In this document: one piece after another, positions 56,441-64,000 of the stretch
Layout: each line of letters opens with the position of its first letter
Numbering within the stretch: the stretch's first letter is position 1
Origin: Flavobacterium aquidurense
GTDB lineage: Bacteria; Bacteroidota; Bacteroidia; Flavobacteriales; Flavobacteriaceae
NCBI GenBank assembly: GCA_900107365.1
Contig: FNPS01000006.1
Coordinates: 296,808 to 360,807 of the forward strand
Reading direction: 5' to 3'
Length of the DNA: 64,000 nt
The notes under the pieces: generated by a model
Database searches by the model: none
The model's input: only the letters and a program-made list of their open reading frames with translations
Told to the model about the DNA's origin: nothing
Program-made: the position numbers and the translations under genes

Positions 56441-57787
56441 ATGTCTGAAAACAGAAAATATAATTATCCACGCAGACTCTCAATATTGAGATTTTTTCTG
56501 GATGCGGAAGGAGTACGCAAGAATCCGATTCCGTTTCATAAAAGGTATTTTGATAAATTCGGAGATTCTTTTTCTCTTAAAATTGGTCCTTCTAAGTATA
56601 TAATTTTGTCCCGAGATAATGAGATTGCTCAATATATTTTACAAAAGAAGCAAAAGAATTATCATAAATCTAAATTTCAATCCGTATATCTTTCTAAATA
56701 TTTAGGGAAAGGACTTCTAACTGTTGATGGAGATTTTTGGCTGAAGCAAAGAAGATTAATTCAGCCTGCGTTTCATAAGCAAAAAATGAATCAGCTGGTT
56801 GAAAATATGAATCAAACTATTGCTTTGGAACTTGAAGGTATAGTAGAAGAAAAATCGATTGCTCTTTTTCCTGTAATGAGTCAGTTGGCCTTTAATGTTG
56901 TGGCTAAATCTCTATTTCAGCTTTCAATATCAGAAGAGAAACTGAATCGGATAAAATTTATTATCGAAGAAGTTCAGAATTTTTTAATTAAAGAGATTCG
57001 GCTTCCGCATAAAGCCTGGTGGTTTTCCTTAAGCGGACAAGTGAAAAAACATTTGGAATTAGCCGAAGAAAATAATAGAATTATTAAAGAGATTATTGAT
57101 AAAAGGGTAGCTTCCAAAGAAGAAATTAATGATTTGCTCAATATGCTTTTAGAAACCCGGTATGATGATACTGGAGAAGGAATGTCAGTTAGTCAATTAG
57201 TTGATGAAATAAAAATTCTGTTTATAGCCGGTCATGAAACGACTGCAAATGCATTGACTTTTACACTTTATCTTTTAGGAAAAAATCCTGAAGTGCAGGA
57301 AAAAATATTTAAAGAAGTTACAGAGGTTGAGCTGCAAACAAATGATATCGCAGAACAACTTCAAAAGATGCCCTATACAAATGCGGTTTTAAATGAATCC
57401 ATGCGTTTATATCCTCCAGCTTGGATTACCGATAGGCAAAATGTTGAAGACGATATAATTGGGGATTATAATATAAAAAAAGGAACACTTATTGGGGTTT
57501 CCTTTTATGAACTTCACCGAAATCCTAAGTATTGGGAAAATCCTGAAGAATTTAATCCTGAGCGATTTCTTGGAGAGCAAAAAAAGCAATCCATTCAATA
57601 CTTTTATCCATTTGGCGCTGGACCAAGAATGTGTATTGGAGCTGGATTTGCTATTTATGAAATGTGTTTGACCATTTCTCATATTGTAAAAAAATACACT
57701 ATTGAATCTGTTACTTCGGATATAAAATTTAATCCGCTAATAACGTTGAAACCTGTGGGAGTAGAAGTTATATTCTCTAAAAGATGA
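56441..57787 (+). CDS. Cytochrome P450
   Basis: 448 residues with the I-helix AGHETT (A263-T268), ExxR as NESMRLYPP, and heme-binding [10 protein letters not shown] with ligand C398. No membrane anchor, so it is a soluble bacterial monooxygenase needing ferredoxin partners from elsewhere; none is adjacent. Substrate unknown; the sequence resembles fatty-acid-type P450s of the CYP102/CYP4-like group in general layout. Stop overlaps the queG start by four bases (ATGA). Confidence 0.94.
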   Translation: MSENRKYNYPRRLSILRFFLDAEGVRKNPIPFHKRYFDKFGDSFSLKIGPSKYIILSRDNEIAQYILQKKQKNYHKSKFQSVYLSKYLGKGLLTVDGDFWLKQRRLIQPAFHKQKMNQLVENMNQTIALELEGIVEEKSIALFPVMSQLAFNVVAKSLFQLSISEEKLNRIKFIIEEVQNFLIKEIRLPHKAWWFSLSGQVKKHLELAEENNRIIKEIIDKRVASKEEINDLLNMLLETRYDDTGEGMSVSQLVDEIKILFIAGHETTANALTFTLYLLGKNPEVQEKIFKEVTEVELQTNDIAEQLQKMPYTNAVLNESMRLYPPAWITDRQNVEDDIIGDYNIKKGTLIGVSFYELHRNPKYWENPEEFNPERFLGEQKKQSIQYFYPFGAGPRMCIGAGFAIYEMCLTISHIVKKYTIESVTSDIKFNPLITLKPVGVEVIFSKR

Positions 57788-58710
57788 CGATCAATTCAAA
57801 AGAGACATATTCGAAATTTATAAAAGCTGAAGCAAAACGACTTGGTTTTCTTTCTTGTGGTATATCTAAAGCAGGATTTCTTGAGCAAGAAGCACCTCGA
57901 CTTGAAAATTGGTTGAAAAACAATCAAAATGGACAAATGGCGTATATGGAAAACCATTTTGATAAACGATTAAATCCAACATTACTAGTTGATGATGCAA
58001 AAAGCGTAGTTTCATTTTTACTTAATTATTATCCTGAACAATCTCAGAATCATGAAAGTTTCAAGATTTCTAAATATGCTTATGGACAAGATTACCATTT
58101 CGTCATCAAGGAAAAATTAAAAGAATTTCTTTATTCGATTCAGGAAAATATTGGAGATGTTTCGGGTCGGGCTTTTGTTGATTCGGCTCCTGTATTAGAT
58201 AAAGCTTGGGCTGCTAAAAGTGGATTGGGCTGGATTGGTAAAAATAGCAACCTATTAACTCAAAAAGTAGGTTCGTTTTATTTTATTGCAGAACTTATCC
58301 TTGATTTAGATTTAGAATATGATCATGCTACTACAGATCATTGCGGTTCTTGTACTGCGTGTATCGATGCTTGTCCAACCCAGGCAATTGTTGCTCCGTA
58401 TGTTGTTGATGGGAGCAAATGTATTTCCTATTATACCATTGAGCTAAAAGAGAATATCCCTTACGAGATGAAAGGAAAATTTGATGAGTGGATGTTTGGT
58501 TGTGATACTTGTCAAGATGTTTGTCCCTGGAATCGTTTTTCAAAACCACATTCCGAGCCATTATTTAATCCTAATCCTGAATTGCTTTCTTTTTCAAAGA
58601 AGGATTGGATTGAAATAACGGATGAAACTTTCAAAAAAGTTTTTAAAAATTCTCCAATTAAACGAACCAAATTTGATGGTTTGAAACGAAATATTAATTT
58701 TTTAAAATAG
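57784..58710 (+). CDS. queG: QueG, epoxyqueuosine reductase
   Basis: 308 residues. Reduces epoxyqueuosine in tRNA to queuosine using cobalamin and two [4Fe-4S] clusters; ligands appear as [16 protein letters not shown] and [11 protein letters not shown]. The N-terminal part has [13 protein letters not shown]. The C-terminal HEAT-like extension found in some QueG proteins is absent. It overlaps the P450 gene by four bases (ATGA). Confidence 0.93.
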   Translation: MTINSKETYSKFIKAEAKRLGFLSCGISKAGFLEQEAPRLENWLKNNQNGQMAYMENHFDKRLNPTLLVDDAKSVVSFLLNYYPEQSQNHESFKISKYAYGQDYHFVIKEKLKEFLYSIQENIGDVSGRAFVDSAPVLDKAWAAKSGLGWIGKNSNLLTQKVGSFYFIAELILDLDLEYDHATTDHCGSCTACIDACPTQAIVAPYVVDGSKCISYYTIELKENIPYEMKGKFDEWMFGCDTCQDVCPWNRFSKPHSEPLFNPNPELLSFSKKDWIEITDETFKKVFKNSPIKRTKFDGLKRNINFLK

Positions 58711-58808
58711 AAAACAGGTTCAATGTTAAATCTGGACTTTTTTCTTTTTATGAACTAATAATTTACTTCCAAAATTTAGATCTGGATATTTTATCTGGAC
58801 TTTGAAAG

Positions 58809-58863
58809 AAAGACACATTTTTTGTAAGAAGCTCTTTTGCAATTTAATAGATGTGTCTTTTTT
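58809..58863 (+). terminator. Possible terminator downstream of queG
   Basis: 10-bp stem AAAGACACAT/ATGTGTCTTT with a 32-base loop, followed by T's. The long loop makes it less certain. Confidence 0.45.
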
Positions 58864-59520
58864 GTGATGTAAGAAATGAAATACAGCATGTGTACTTTGT
58901 CGATATTTTTTATCGACGAACGGTAAATTTGCTCATGGTTTGTTTTATTGACAAGCAGTAATTTTGTTTTAAATAGCTGCTAATTAAGGTATTATTTCTC
59001 TTACTTATAGAAATGTATATGCTGTTTGTGAATTTTGAAAGTAAAACTATTTTTAGTTTTATTTTAAATGAAAAGTATTTTTTAAGTCGAGTTTAAGTAT
59101 TTGATAATCAGTAATTTTTTCCTGTAGTATGATGCTGTATTTTTTAAATAACGAAATGGAGATGATAAAAACATCTTCTAGTGATATTTTTCTTATTTGT
59201 AAAAAACGAATTTAATACCTAACCAAAAAAAATTACTTGAGGCAAGAATATGATTTAATATATCGTGAAGAAAAAGTAAACAAATGTTAAAAAGAAATCT
59301 TGTTTTTTTAGAATTCAATTTTGTAAGATTTTTTGCGATTTTGTCAGGTAATTTGATACAAAAGCGATTGATTGATATAAAATTAAGAAATTTTAATGTT
59401 TTTGTTGATGAATATATAAGTTTTTGAATATTCGCAGTTGCATTTAACTGAAAATAAGTGTAATTCACCGGTTTTATATGTAGTTTGTCGACTAATATAG
59501 CTAGTTATTAATGGTTTATC

Positions 59521-59528
59521 TATTTTCG
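59521..59528 (+). promoter_or_regulatory. Possible -7 box for the surface-protein gene
   Basis: TATTTTCG is one base off TAnnTTTG. It would give a 5' leader of about 215 bases that contains two hairpins. Confidence 0.35.
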
Positions 59529-59747
59529 CCGCACCAAAACTACTATAAATTATGAGACTATTTTTAGGTCTTGAACCAATTGTTCAAATGGTTCAATCAT
59601 TTTTTGAATTGAAAATAAAATCGTACTTCAGATTTTCTTTTAATTTAAAATCCACTCCTCATAGTTTTTCGTATCTCTCCTATATCCTGAAAACCAATAT
59701 TGGTTCTTTAGTTGACACTATTTGTACTCCTCAAATCTCATTTGCGT

Positions 59748-62700
59748 ATGCGTAACTTTACTTTTAGAAAACTTAATTCAGTTAAGTTATTTTTTATTGT
59801 TTCAGCACTTTTATTAATAAACTCATCTTTGTTTGCTCAAATTTGCGGTACGCCAGGAGTTGATGGACCGGCAGCGGTATCAAATTCTGTAAATACTTAC
59901 TATCCTGCAGGAGCTAACATAACACTGAATGCAGGAACCACATCGGTTGTACTATCAGGTGTGCCTGCAACTGATCAATACGGAAACAATTTTGGAACAA
60001 TTCCAATCTCGGCAGGAGATTTGATTTTGATTATCCAAATGCAGGATGCTACAATCGACTATACAAATACGACAAATTACGGTTCGGGAACTCCAAATAG
60101 TGGCCCTGATAATTCAGGAGGTACGGGATTTTCCCTTTTAGGAAATACCGGTATTTTTGAATATGTAATTGCTACGAACAATGTTCCACTAACAGGTGGA
60201 AATTTGACCTTTAAGGGTACTGGAACAAATAATGGTGTGCGAAATAGTTTTTACAATGCCGATGCATCTAATAATAGAGGAAAAAGAACATTTCAAATTA
60301 TCAGAGTACCTCAATATTCTAATTTAACGCTTACATCTAATATCACCACGCCACCTTTTAATGGTATAGCAGGTGGTGTTATTGCTTTTAACGTTTCGGG
60401 TACATTCAACTTTGCAGGATACACTATTGATGGAAGTGCTAGGGGATTTCGAGGAGGATATAGCCCCAGAGCAGGCTCGGGCGTTAATAATTCGACGACT
60501 TATGTTGGGGAATCAAGTTTAACAAATATTTCTGGAAAAGGAGAAGGAATAGCTGGAACACCTAAATATATGTGGGATGGTTTTAATCAGGTAGTTAATC
60601 TGGTTGAGGGACTGCCGGGAGGATCTTCAGGAAGAGGAGCCCCTGCTAATGCCGGAGGTGGAGGTAATGACCACAACACCGGTGGTGGTGGTGGTGGAAA
60701 TGGCGGATTTGGTGGTGTTGGTGGTGCCGGATGGCAAGGTGGCGGTGGAGATTTGTTCTCCAATAATCTTACTGGAGGAGGAAGACCTGGTTTTCGATCT
60801 TATCTTACTAGTACTCCATTTCCCCGACTTATAATGGGAGGCGGTGGAGGTGCCGGTGATGCCAATGATGCTTCTACTGGTGTAAAAGGTGGTGTTGGAG
60901 GAGCAATTATTCTTATAAATGCTGGAAATGTTTTAGGAAATGGTACTATTTATGCAAATGGAGGAAAAGGAGCTCCGGGAACTTATTCAGGTTCGCCAGA
61001 TGGAGCTGGAGGAGGAGGAGCCGGAGGAACGGTTTTATTAAATGTTTCGAATAATAGTACTGCAAACATTCGAATAGAGGCCAACGGAGGAGCAGGAGGA
61101 AATACAGAGAATGACAACAATAATGAACACGGACCTGGTGGTGGTGGTGGTGGTGGAATTATTAGCCATAATCTTTCGGCATCAGTAACTATAACTTCTA
61201 GTGTTCTTGGTGGTTTAGCTGGTAAATCGAACGCGGGTAACGGAAATAACCATGGAGCTCAAGACGGAAAAGTAGGATATGTGTCTAGTTTTACAGTAAA
61301 TGATATACCACCAAATTTACAAGTTAATGCAAATTGTTTTCCTAGTTTGGAAACTAAAGTAAAAACGTTAACAACAACTTCAGTTTGTAATTCAATAAAT
61401 GAAAAAGTCTCATATGAGATTAAAATAAATAATACAGGTGCAGGAAATGCTGCCGGAGTTGTTTTAGATTTTAAATTTCCAATAGGTATGGAATTTGATT
61501 CAGCTTCTGCTACATACTCTGCTGATGCCTCAGGGCCGTCAGGAGCTTTAGCTAATTCTGCTGCAGGTACAGCTAATAATCCAGTATTCGGAGGTTTTAA
61601 TATTGCGAAAAATGGAGTTGTTACAATAACCTTAGTTGGAAAAGTAGCAGCGTCTATGACAGCTGGTCCCCATAGTTCAAATGCTCAGGCTTTGTATCTT
61701 GATCCGACACGTACAGCTACACATGCATCCAGAACAATTACGGCATATTTGGATGGCTATGGAAGTGCAAATAAAACTTATGAAGGTGCTAGTCAATCAA
61801 ATGTTCCTGGAGCTAATTTTAATGGGACTAGTACAACAGCAGATGATATAACTATTTTAGCTTTGCCGTCAATACCGACAACTACTACTACACAATCAAG
61901 TTGTTCTACGCCAACAGGAACTATTACAGTAAATACTCCTGCTAATGGAACTGGTATATCTTATACAATAAGAGGATCAAATCCAGTAACAACACCAGTT
62001 ACAAATTCAACAGGTGTTTTTTCAGGATTAGTACCAAATAGTTATGTGGTAACAACTAATGCACAAGGATGTACTTCACTTCCTACCTCTAGTATTACTA
62101 TTAATTCAGTGACAGGAGCACCGACAGCAAATGGAGTTTCTATTTGTCAGGGTGGAACCGGTACATTAACAGTTACTTCTACATGTGCAGGAACAATAGA
62201 GTGGTTTACAGCTTCTTCCGGTGGGTCGGCAATTTATACAGGGGCTAATTTTAATCCAGTATTAGTTGCTAATTCAGGATTATCTAATACAAACACAGCT
62301 GGAACAAAGACTTACTATGTTGCATGTTCCGGTTCTAGTTGTAGAGCGGCTGTTGATTTCGTAATTAAAGAAATACCTGCAATCACAGGAAGTACACCAG
62401 CATCAAGATGTGGAGAAGGAACGGTAACTTTAGGTGCCACAGCATCAGGAGGAACAATTAATTGGTACGCTGCTTCATCTGGTGGACCATCATTAGGAAC
62501 AGGAACTACTTTTATTACACCAAGTTTATCAGCATCAACTTCTTATTATGTAGAAGCAACTAATAATGGTTGTACTACGTTAAGCAGAACTGAAGTTCGT
62601 GCAACAATAAATATTGTGCCAACAATTTCAGCAATAGAAAGTTCGAGATGTGGAGCTGGGACTTTAACATTAAATGCCGTAGCTTCAACTGGAGCAACTG

Positions 62701-64000
62701 TTTATTGGTATGCCGATTCAACAACAACTACATCATTAGCATCAGGAGAGAGTTTCACTACGCCAAATTTATCAACTACTACGACTTATTATGTAGGAGC
62801 AACTATAACTTCTACGGGTTGTTCGACAGCATCTAGAGTTGCCGTTGCAGCAGTTATTAATAATGCTTCTACAATTGTTTTTACTAGCGGCACACAAAAC
62901 CCTTCAGTTTGTGGAGGAGCAGCAATTCCAAATGCCGTTTATACTTTTGGAGGAAGCGCAAACAATGCTACAGCATCAAATTTACCAAATGGATTAGTAG
63001 CAAATGTTGATCTTAATGCAAAAACTGTTACTATTTCAGGAACGCCAACGGCAAGTGGGACTTATACTATTGCAACTGTTGGGCATACATCTCCTTGTTC
63101 TGAAGCTTCGATTACGGGAAGTGTGACAGTGACTCCATTTCCAGGAACGGCAAATAATACAACAAGTACAGCAACAATCTGCGAAGCGACAACCAAAACC
63201 CTTTCGGCTACGCCTGCTGGCGGAACCTGGAGTGTTGAATCTGGAGGCGGAACTATCGCGGGTTCTGTTTATACCCCGGCAGATGTTTCTGTAAATACTT
63301 CAGTTACTATAAAATATACTGTTGCAGCCAATGGAAGCTGCGCGGCATCAAGCTCTGATGTTACTTTTACGGTAAATCCTTTTGCGGGAACGGCGGACAA
63401 CACAACTAATACTGCAGCGATCTGTGAGACAGCAACGAAAACCCTTTCGGCTACGCCAACAGGAGGTACATGGAGTATTAGGAGTGGTGGTGGGTCTATC
63501 TCAGGCTCCGTTTATACCCCTGCAAATATTACGGCGGATACACCAATACGAATCCGATATACCGTTGCAGCCAATGGAAGTTGCGCAGCATCAAGCTCTG
63601 ATGTTACTTTTACGGTAAATCCTTTTGCGGGAACAGCGAGCAATACAACAAGTAATGCAGCGATCTGTGAGACAGCAACGAAAACCCTTTCGGCTACACC
63701 GGCAGGTGGAACTTGGAGTGTTGAATCTGGAGGCGGAACTATCTTAGGTTCTGTTTACACCCCGGCCGATGTTTCTGTAAACACTCCGGTTACTATAAAA
63801 TATACTATTGCAGGCAATGGAAGTTGCGCGGCATCAAGCTCTGATGTTACTTTTACGGTAAATCCTTTTGCGGGAACAGCTAGTAATACAACTACTACCA
63901 CGGCAATCTGTGAGACAGCAACGAAAACCCTTTCGGCTACACCGGCAGGCGGAACTTGGAGTGTTGTCTTAGGAGGCGGAACTATCTTAGGTTCTGTTTA
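59748..64000 (+). CDS. Giant secreted repeat protein, 3' end beyond window
   Basis: Open from ATG 59748 to the edge, at least 1417 residues, with no stop. Signal peptide (SVKLFFIVSALLLINSSLFAQ, cleaved near 34). Then an about 230-residue domain, a Gly-rich region (about 60600-61200, several runs such as GGGGGG), a DUF11-like beta domain (about 61360-61850), Ig_7-like repeats with TLGATASGGTINWYAASSGG-type cores spaced 80 residues (61900-62880), and from 63144 tandem 81-residue repeats (three full, one cut by the edge). Repeat ends are near identical at DNA level. Expected to be exported by Sec and probably the type IX system, with a sorting domain beyond the window; role as adhesin is inferred. 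Confidence 0.85.
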   Translation, partial: MRNFTFRKLNSVKLFFIVSALLLINSSLFAQICGTPGVDGPAAVSNSVNTYYPAGANITLNAGTTSVVLSGVPATDQYGNNFGTIPISAGDLILIIQMQDATIDYTNTTNYGSGTPNSGPDNSGGTGFSLLGNTGIFEYVIATNNVPLTGGNLTFKGTGTNNGVRNSFYNADASNNRGKRTFQIIRVPQYSNLTLTSNITTPPFNGIAGGVIAFNVSGTFNFAGYTIDGSARGFRGGYSPRAGSGVNNSTTYVGESSLTNISGKGEGIAGTPKYMWDGFNQVVNLVEGLPGGSSGRGAPANAGGGGNDHNTGGGGGGNGGFGGVGGAGWQGGGGDLFSNNLTGGGRPGFRSYLTSTPFPRLIMGGGGGAGDANDASTGVKGGVGGAIILINAGNVLGNGTIYANGGKGAPGTYSGSPDGAGGGGAGGTVLLNVSNNSTANIRIEANGGAGGNTENDNNNEHGPGGGGGGGIISHNLSASVTITSSVLGGLAGKSNAGNGNNHGAQDGKVGYVSSFTVNDIPPNLQVNANCFPSLETKVKTLTTTSVCNSINEKVSYEIKINNTGAGNAAGVVLDFKFPIGMEFDSASATYSADASGPSGALANSAAGTANNPVFGGFNIAKNGVVTITLVGKVAASMTAGPHSSNAQALYLDPTRTATHASRTITAYLDGYGSANKTYEGASQSNVPGANFNGTSTTADDITILALPSIPTTTTTQSSCSTPTGTITVNTPANGTGISYTIRGSNPVTTPVTNSTGVFSGLVPNSYVVTTNAQGCTSLPTSSITINSVTGAPTANGVSICQGGTGTLTVTSTCAGTIEWFTASSGGSAIYTGANFNPVLVANSGLSNTNTAGTKTYYVACSGSSCRAAVDFVIKEIPAITGSTPASRCGEGTVTLGATASGGTINWYAASSGGPSLGTGTTFITPSLSASTSYYVEATNNGCTTLSRTEVRATINIVPTISAIESSRCGAGTLTLNAVASTGATVYWYADSTTTTSLASGESFTTPNLSTTTTYYVGATITSTGCSTASRVAVAAVINNASTIVFTSGTQNPSVCGGAAIPNAVYTFGGSANNATASNLPNGLVANVDLNAKTVTISGTPTASGTYTIATVGHTSPCSEASITGSVTVTPFPGTANNTTSTATICEATTKTLSATPAGGTWSVESGGGTIAGSVYTPADVSVNTSVTIKYTVAANGSCAASSSDVTFTVNPFAGTADNTTNTAAICETATKTLSATPTGGTWSIRSGGGSISGSVYTPANITADTPIRIRYTVAANGSCAASSSDVTFTVNPFAGTASNTTSNAAICETATKTLSATPAGGTWSVESGGGTILGSVYTPADVSVNTPVTIKYTIAGNGSCAASSSDVTFTVNPFAGTASNTTTTTAICETATKTLSATPAGGTWSVVLGGGTILGSV
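63144..64000 (+). repeat. 243-bp tandem repeats within the giant surface-protein gene
   Basis: The GGAAC-type repeat starts fall at 63144, 63387, 63630 and 63873, exactly 243 bases (81 codons) apart. Each unit has two cysteines (AICET and NGSCA) and the block KTLSATPAGGTWS. Copy 2 differs strongly in its middle third (SIRSGGGSISGS, NITADTPIRIRY) but not at its ends. Copy 4 runs out of the window. Confidence 0.92.

Larger units (their letters stand above)
58711..59747. other. 1037-bp stretch without a convincing gene
   Basis: Small frames here (91 residues at 59193-59468 minus, 67 residues at 59552-59755 plus) lack recognisable features. Visible structure: two copies of ATCTGGACTTT (about 58726 and 58791), a long hairpin AAAGACACAT/ATGTGTCTTT (58809-58860) with T's after, GTCGATA-TTTTT-TATCGAC (58899-58917), and in the leader of the surface-protein gene TTGAACCA/TGGTTCAA (59571-59596) and AACCAATATTGGTT (59692-59705). 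The first hairpin may terminate queG transcription. Confidence 0.6.

Noticed and set aside
59193..59468. 91-residue minus-strand frame in the gene-poor region
   Set aside because: AT-driven composition (Ile, Leu, Phe, Asn, Lys), no motif, no promoter seen.
60604..60834. 76-residue plus-strand frame
   Set aside because: It is a frame-shifted reading of the Gly-rich part of the giant surface-protein gene.
63144..64000. CRISPR array
   Set aside because: The repeats are 243 bp, in frame and contiguous, with no spacers or cas genes; they are protein repeats.

Overview
The window is AT-rich DNA from a Flavobacterium-like member of the Bacteroidetes. Supporting this are the operon types (TPP-controlled thiSC cluster, rplM-rpsI-rpsB-tsf, rimP-nusA-infB, an alternative complex III/cytochrome oxidase operon), the Bacteroidetes families (DUF2723 membrane protein, Ig_7-like surface protein), and promoters with the Bacteroidetes TTG-N17..23-TAnnTTTG pattern ahead of many genes. 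No phage, plasmid, CRISPR or rRNA genes are visible. Species cannot be fixed from the sequence.

Layout. 1-7670 (minus strand): thiamine operon, TPP riboswitch-thiS-thiC-thiE/tenI-like-thiD-thiE-thiG-[IR-flanked GxxExxY nuclease cassette]-thiH-thiF, with several short palindromic repeats, one of them inside a coding sequence. 7766-13455 (minus): tag, a lipoprotein and a queuosine-precursor transporter, then a 1237-residue TraB/GumN-type protein. 13664-15790: M3 peptidase. 15914-18831 (minus): rplM-rpsI and rpsB-tsf with a structured rpsB leader. 19024-20615 (minus): two ferritin-like proteins; LacI regulator; polA. 25029-27911: a two-component system bracketed by two related small secreted Lys/Ala-rich proteins whose promoters carry the same 11-bp-period direct repeat. 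27993-33645: metallophosphoesterase, cysteine-less thioredoxin fold protein, polysaccharide deacetylase, DUF2723 protein. 33841-34333: two tandem tRNA-Gln transcription units. 34380-40093: universal stress protein and rimP-nusA-infB with a hairpin/T-run leader. 40142-42719: AraC regulator, divergent Fsr-type MFS exporter, SPOR protein. 42823-54371: actABCDEF-coxB-ctaD respiratory operon. 54520-58710: ruvB, an esterase, a cytochrome P450 and queG. 58711-59747: about 1 kb without a convincing gene. 59748 to the right edge: start of a giant secreted repeat protein, still open at base 64000.

Working together: the thi genes make the thiazole and pyrimidine halves of thiamine and join them, with TPP feedback at the leader. 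The respiratory operon encodes a menaquinol-to-oxygen electron path. The transporter (9021-9683) and queG (57784-58710) both serve queuosine. The strongest candidate for an undescribed system is the two-component module at 25-28 kb, because both flanking small-protein genes share the putative response-regulator site at identical spacing to the -7 box, and also share signal peptide, composition and terminator. The IR-flanked PD-(D/E)XK nuclease cassette in the thi operon is the second.
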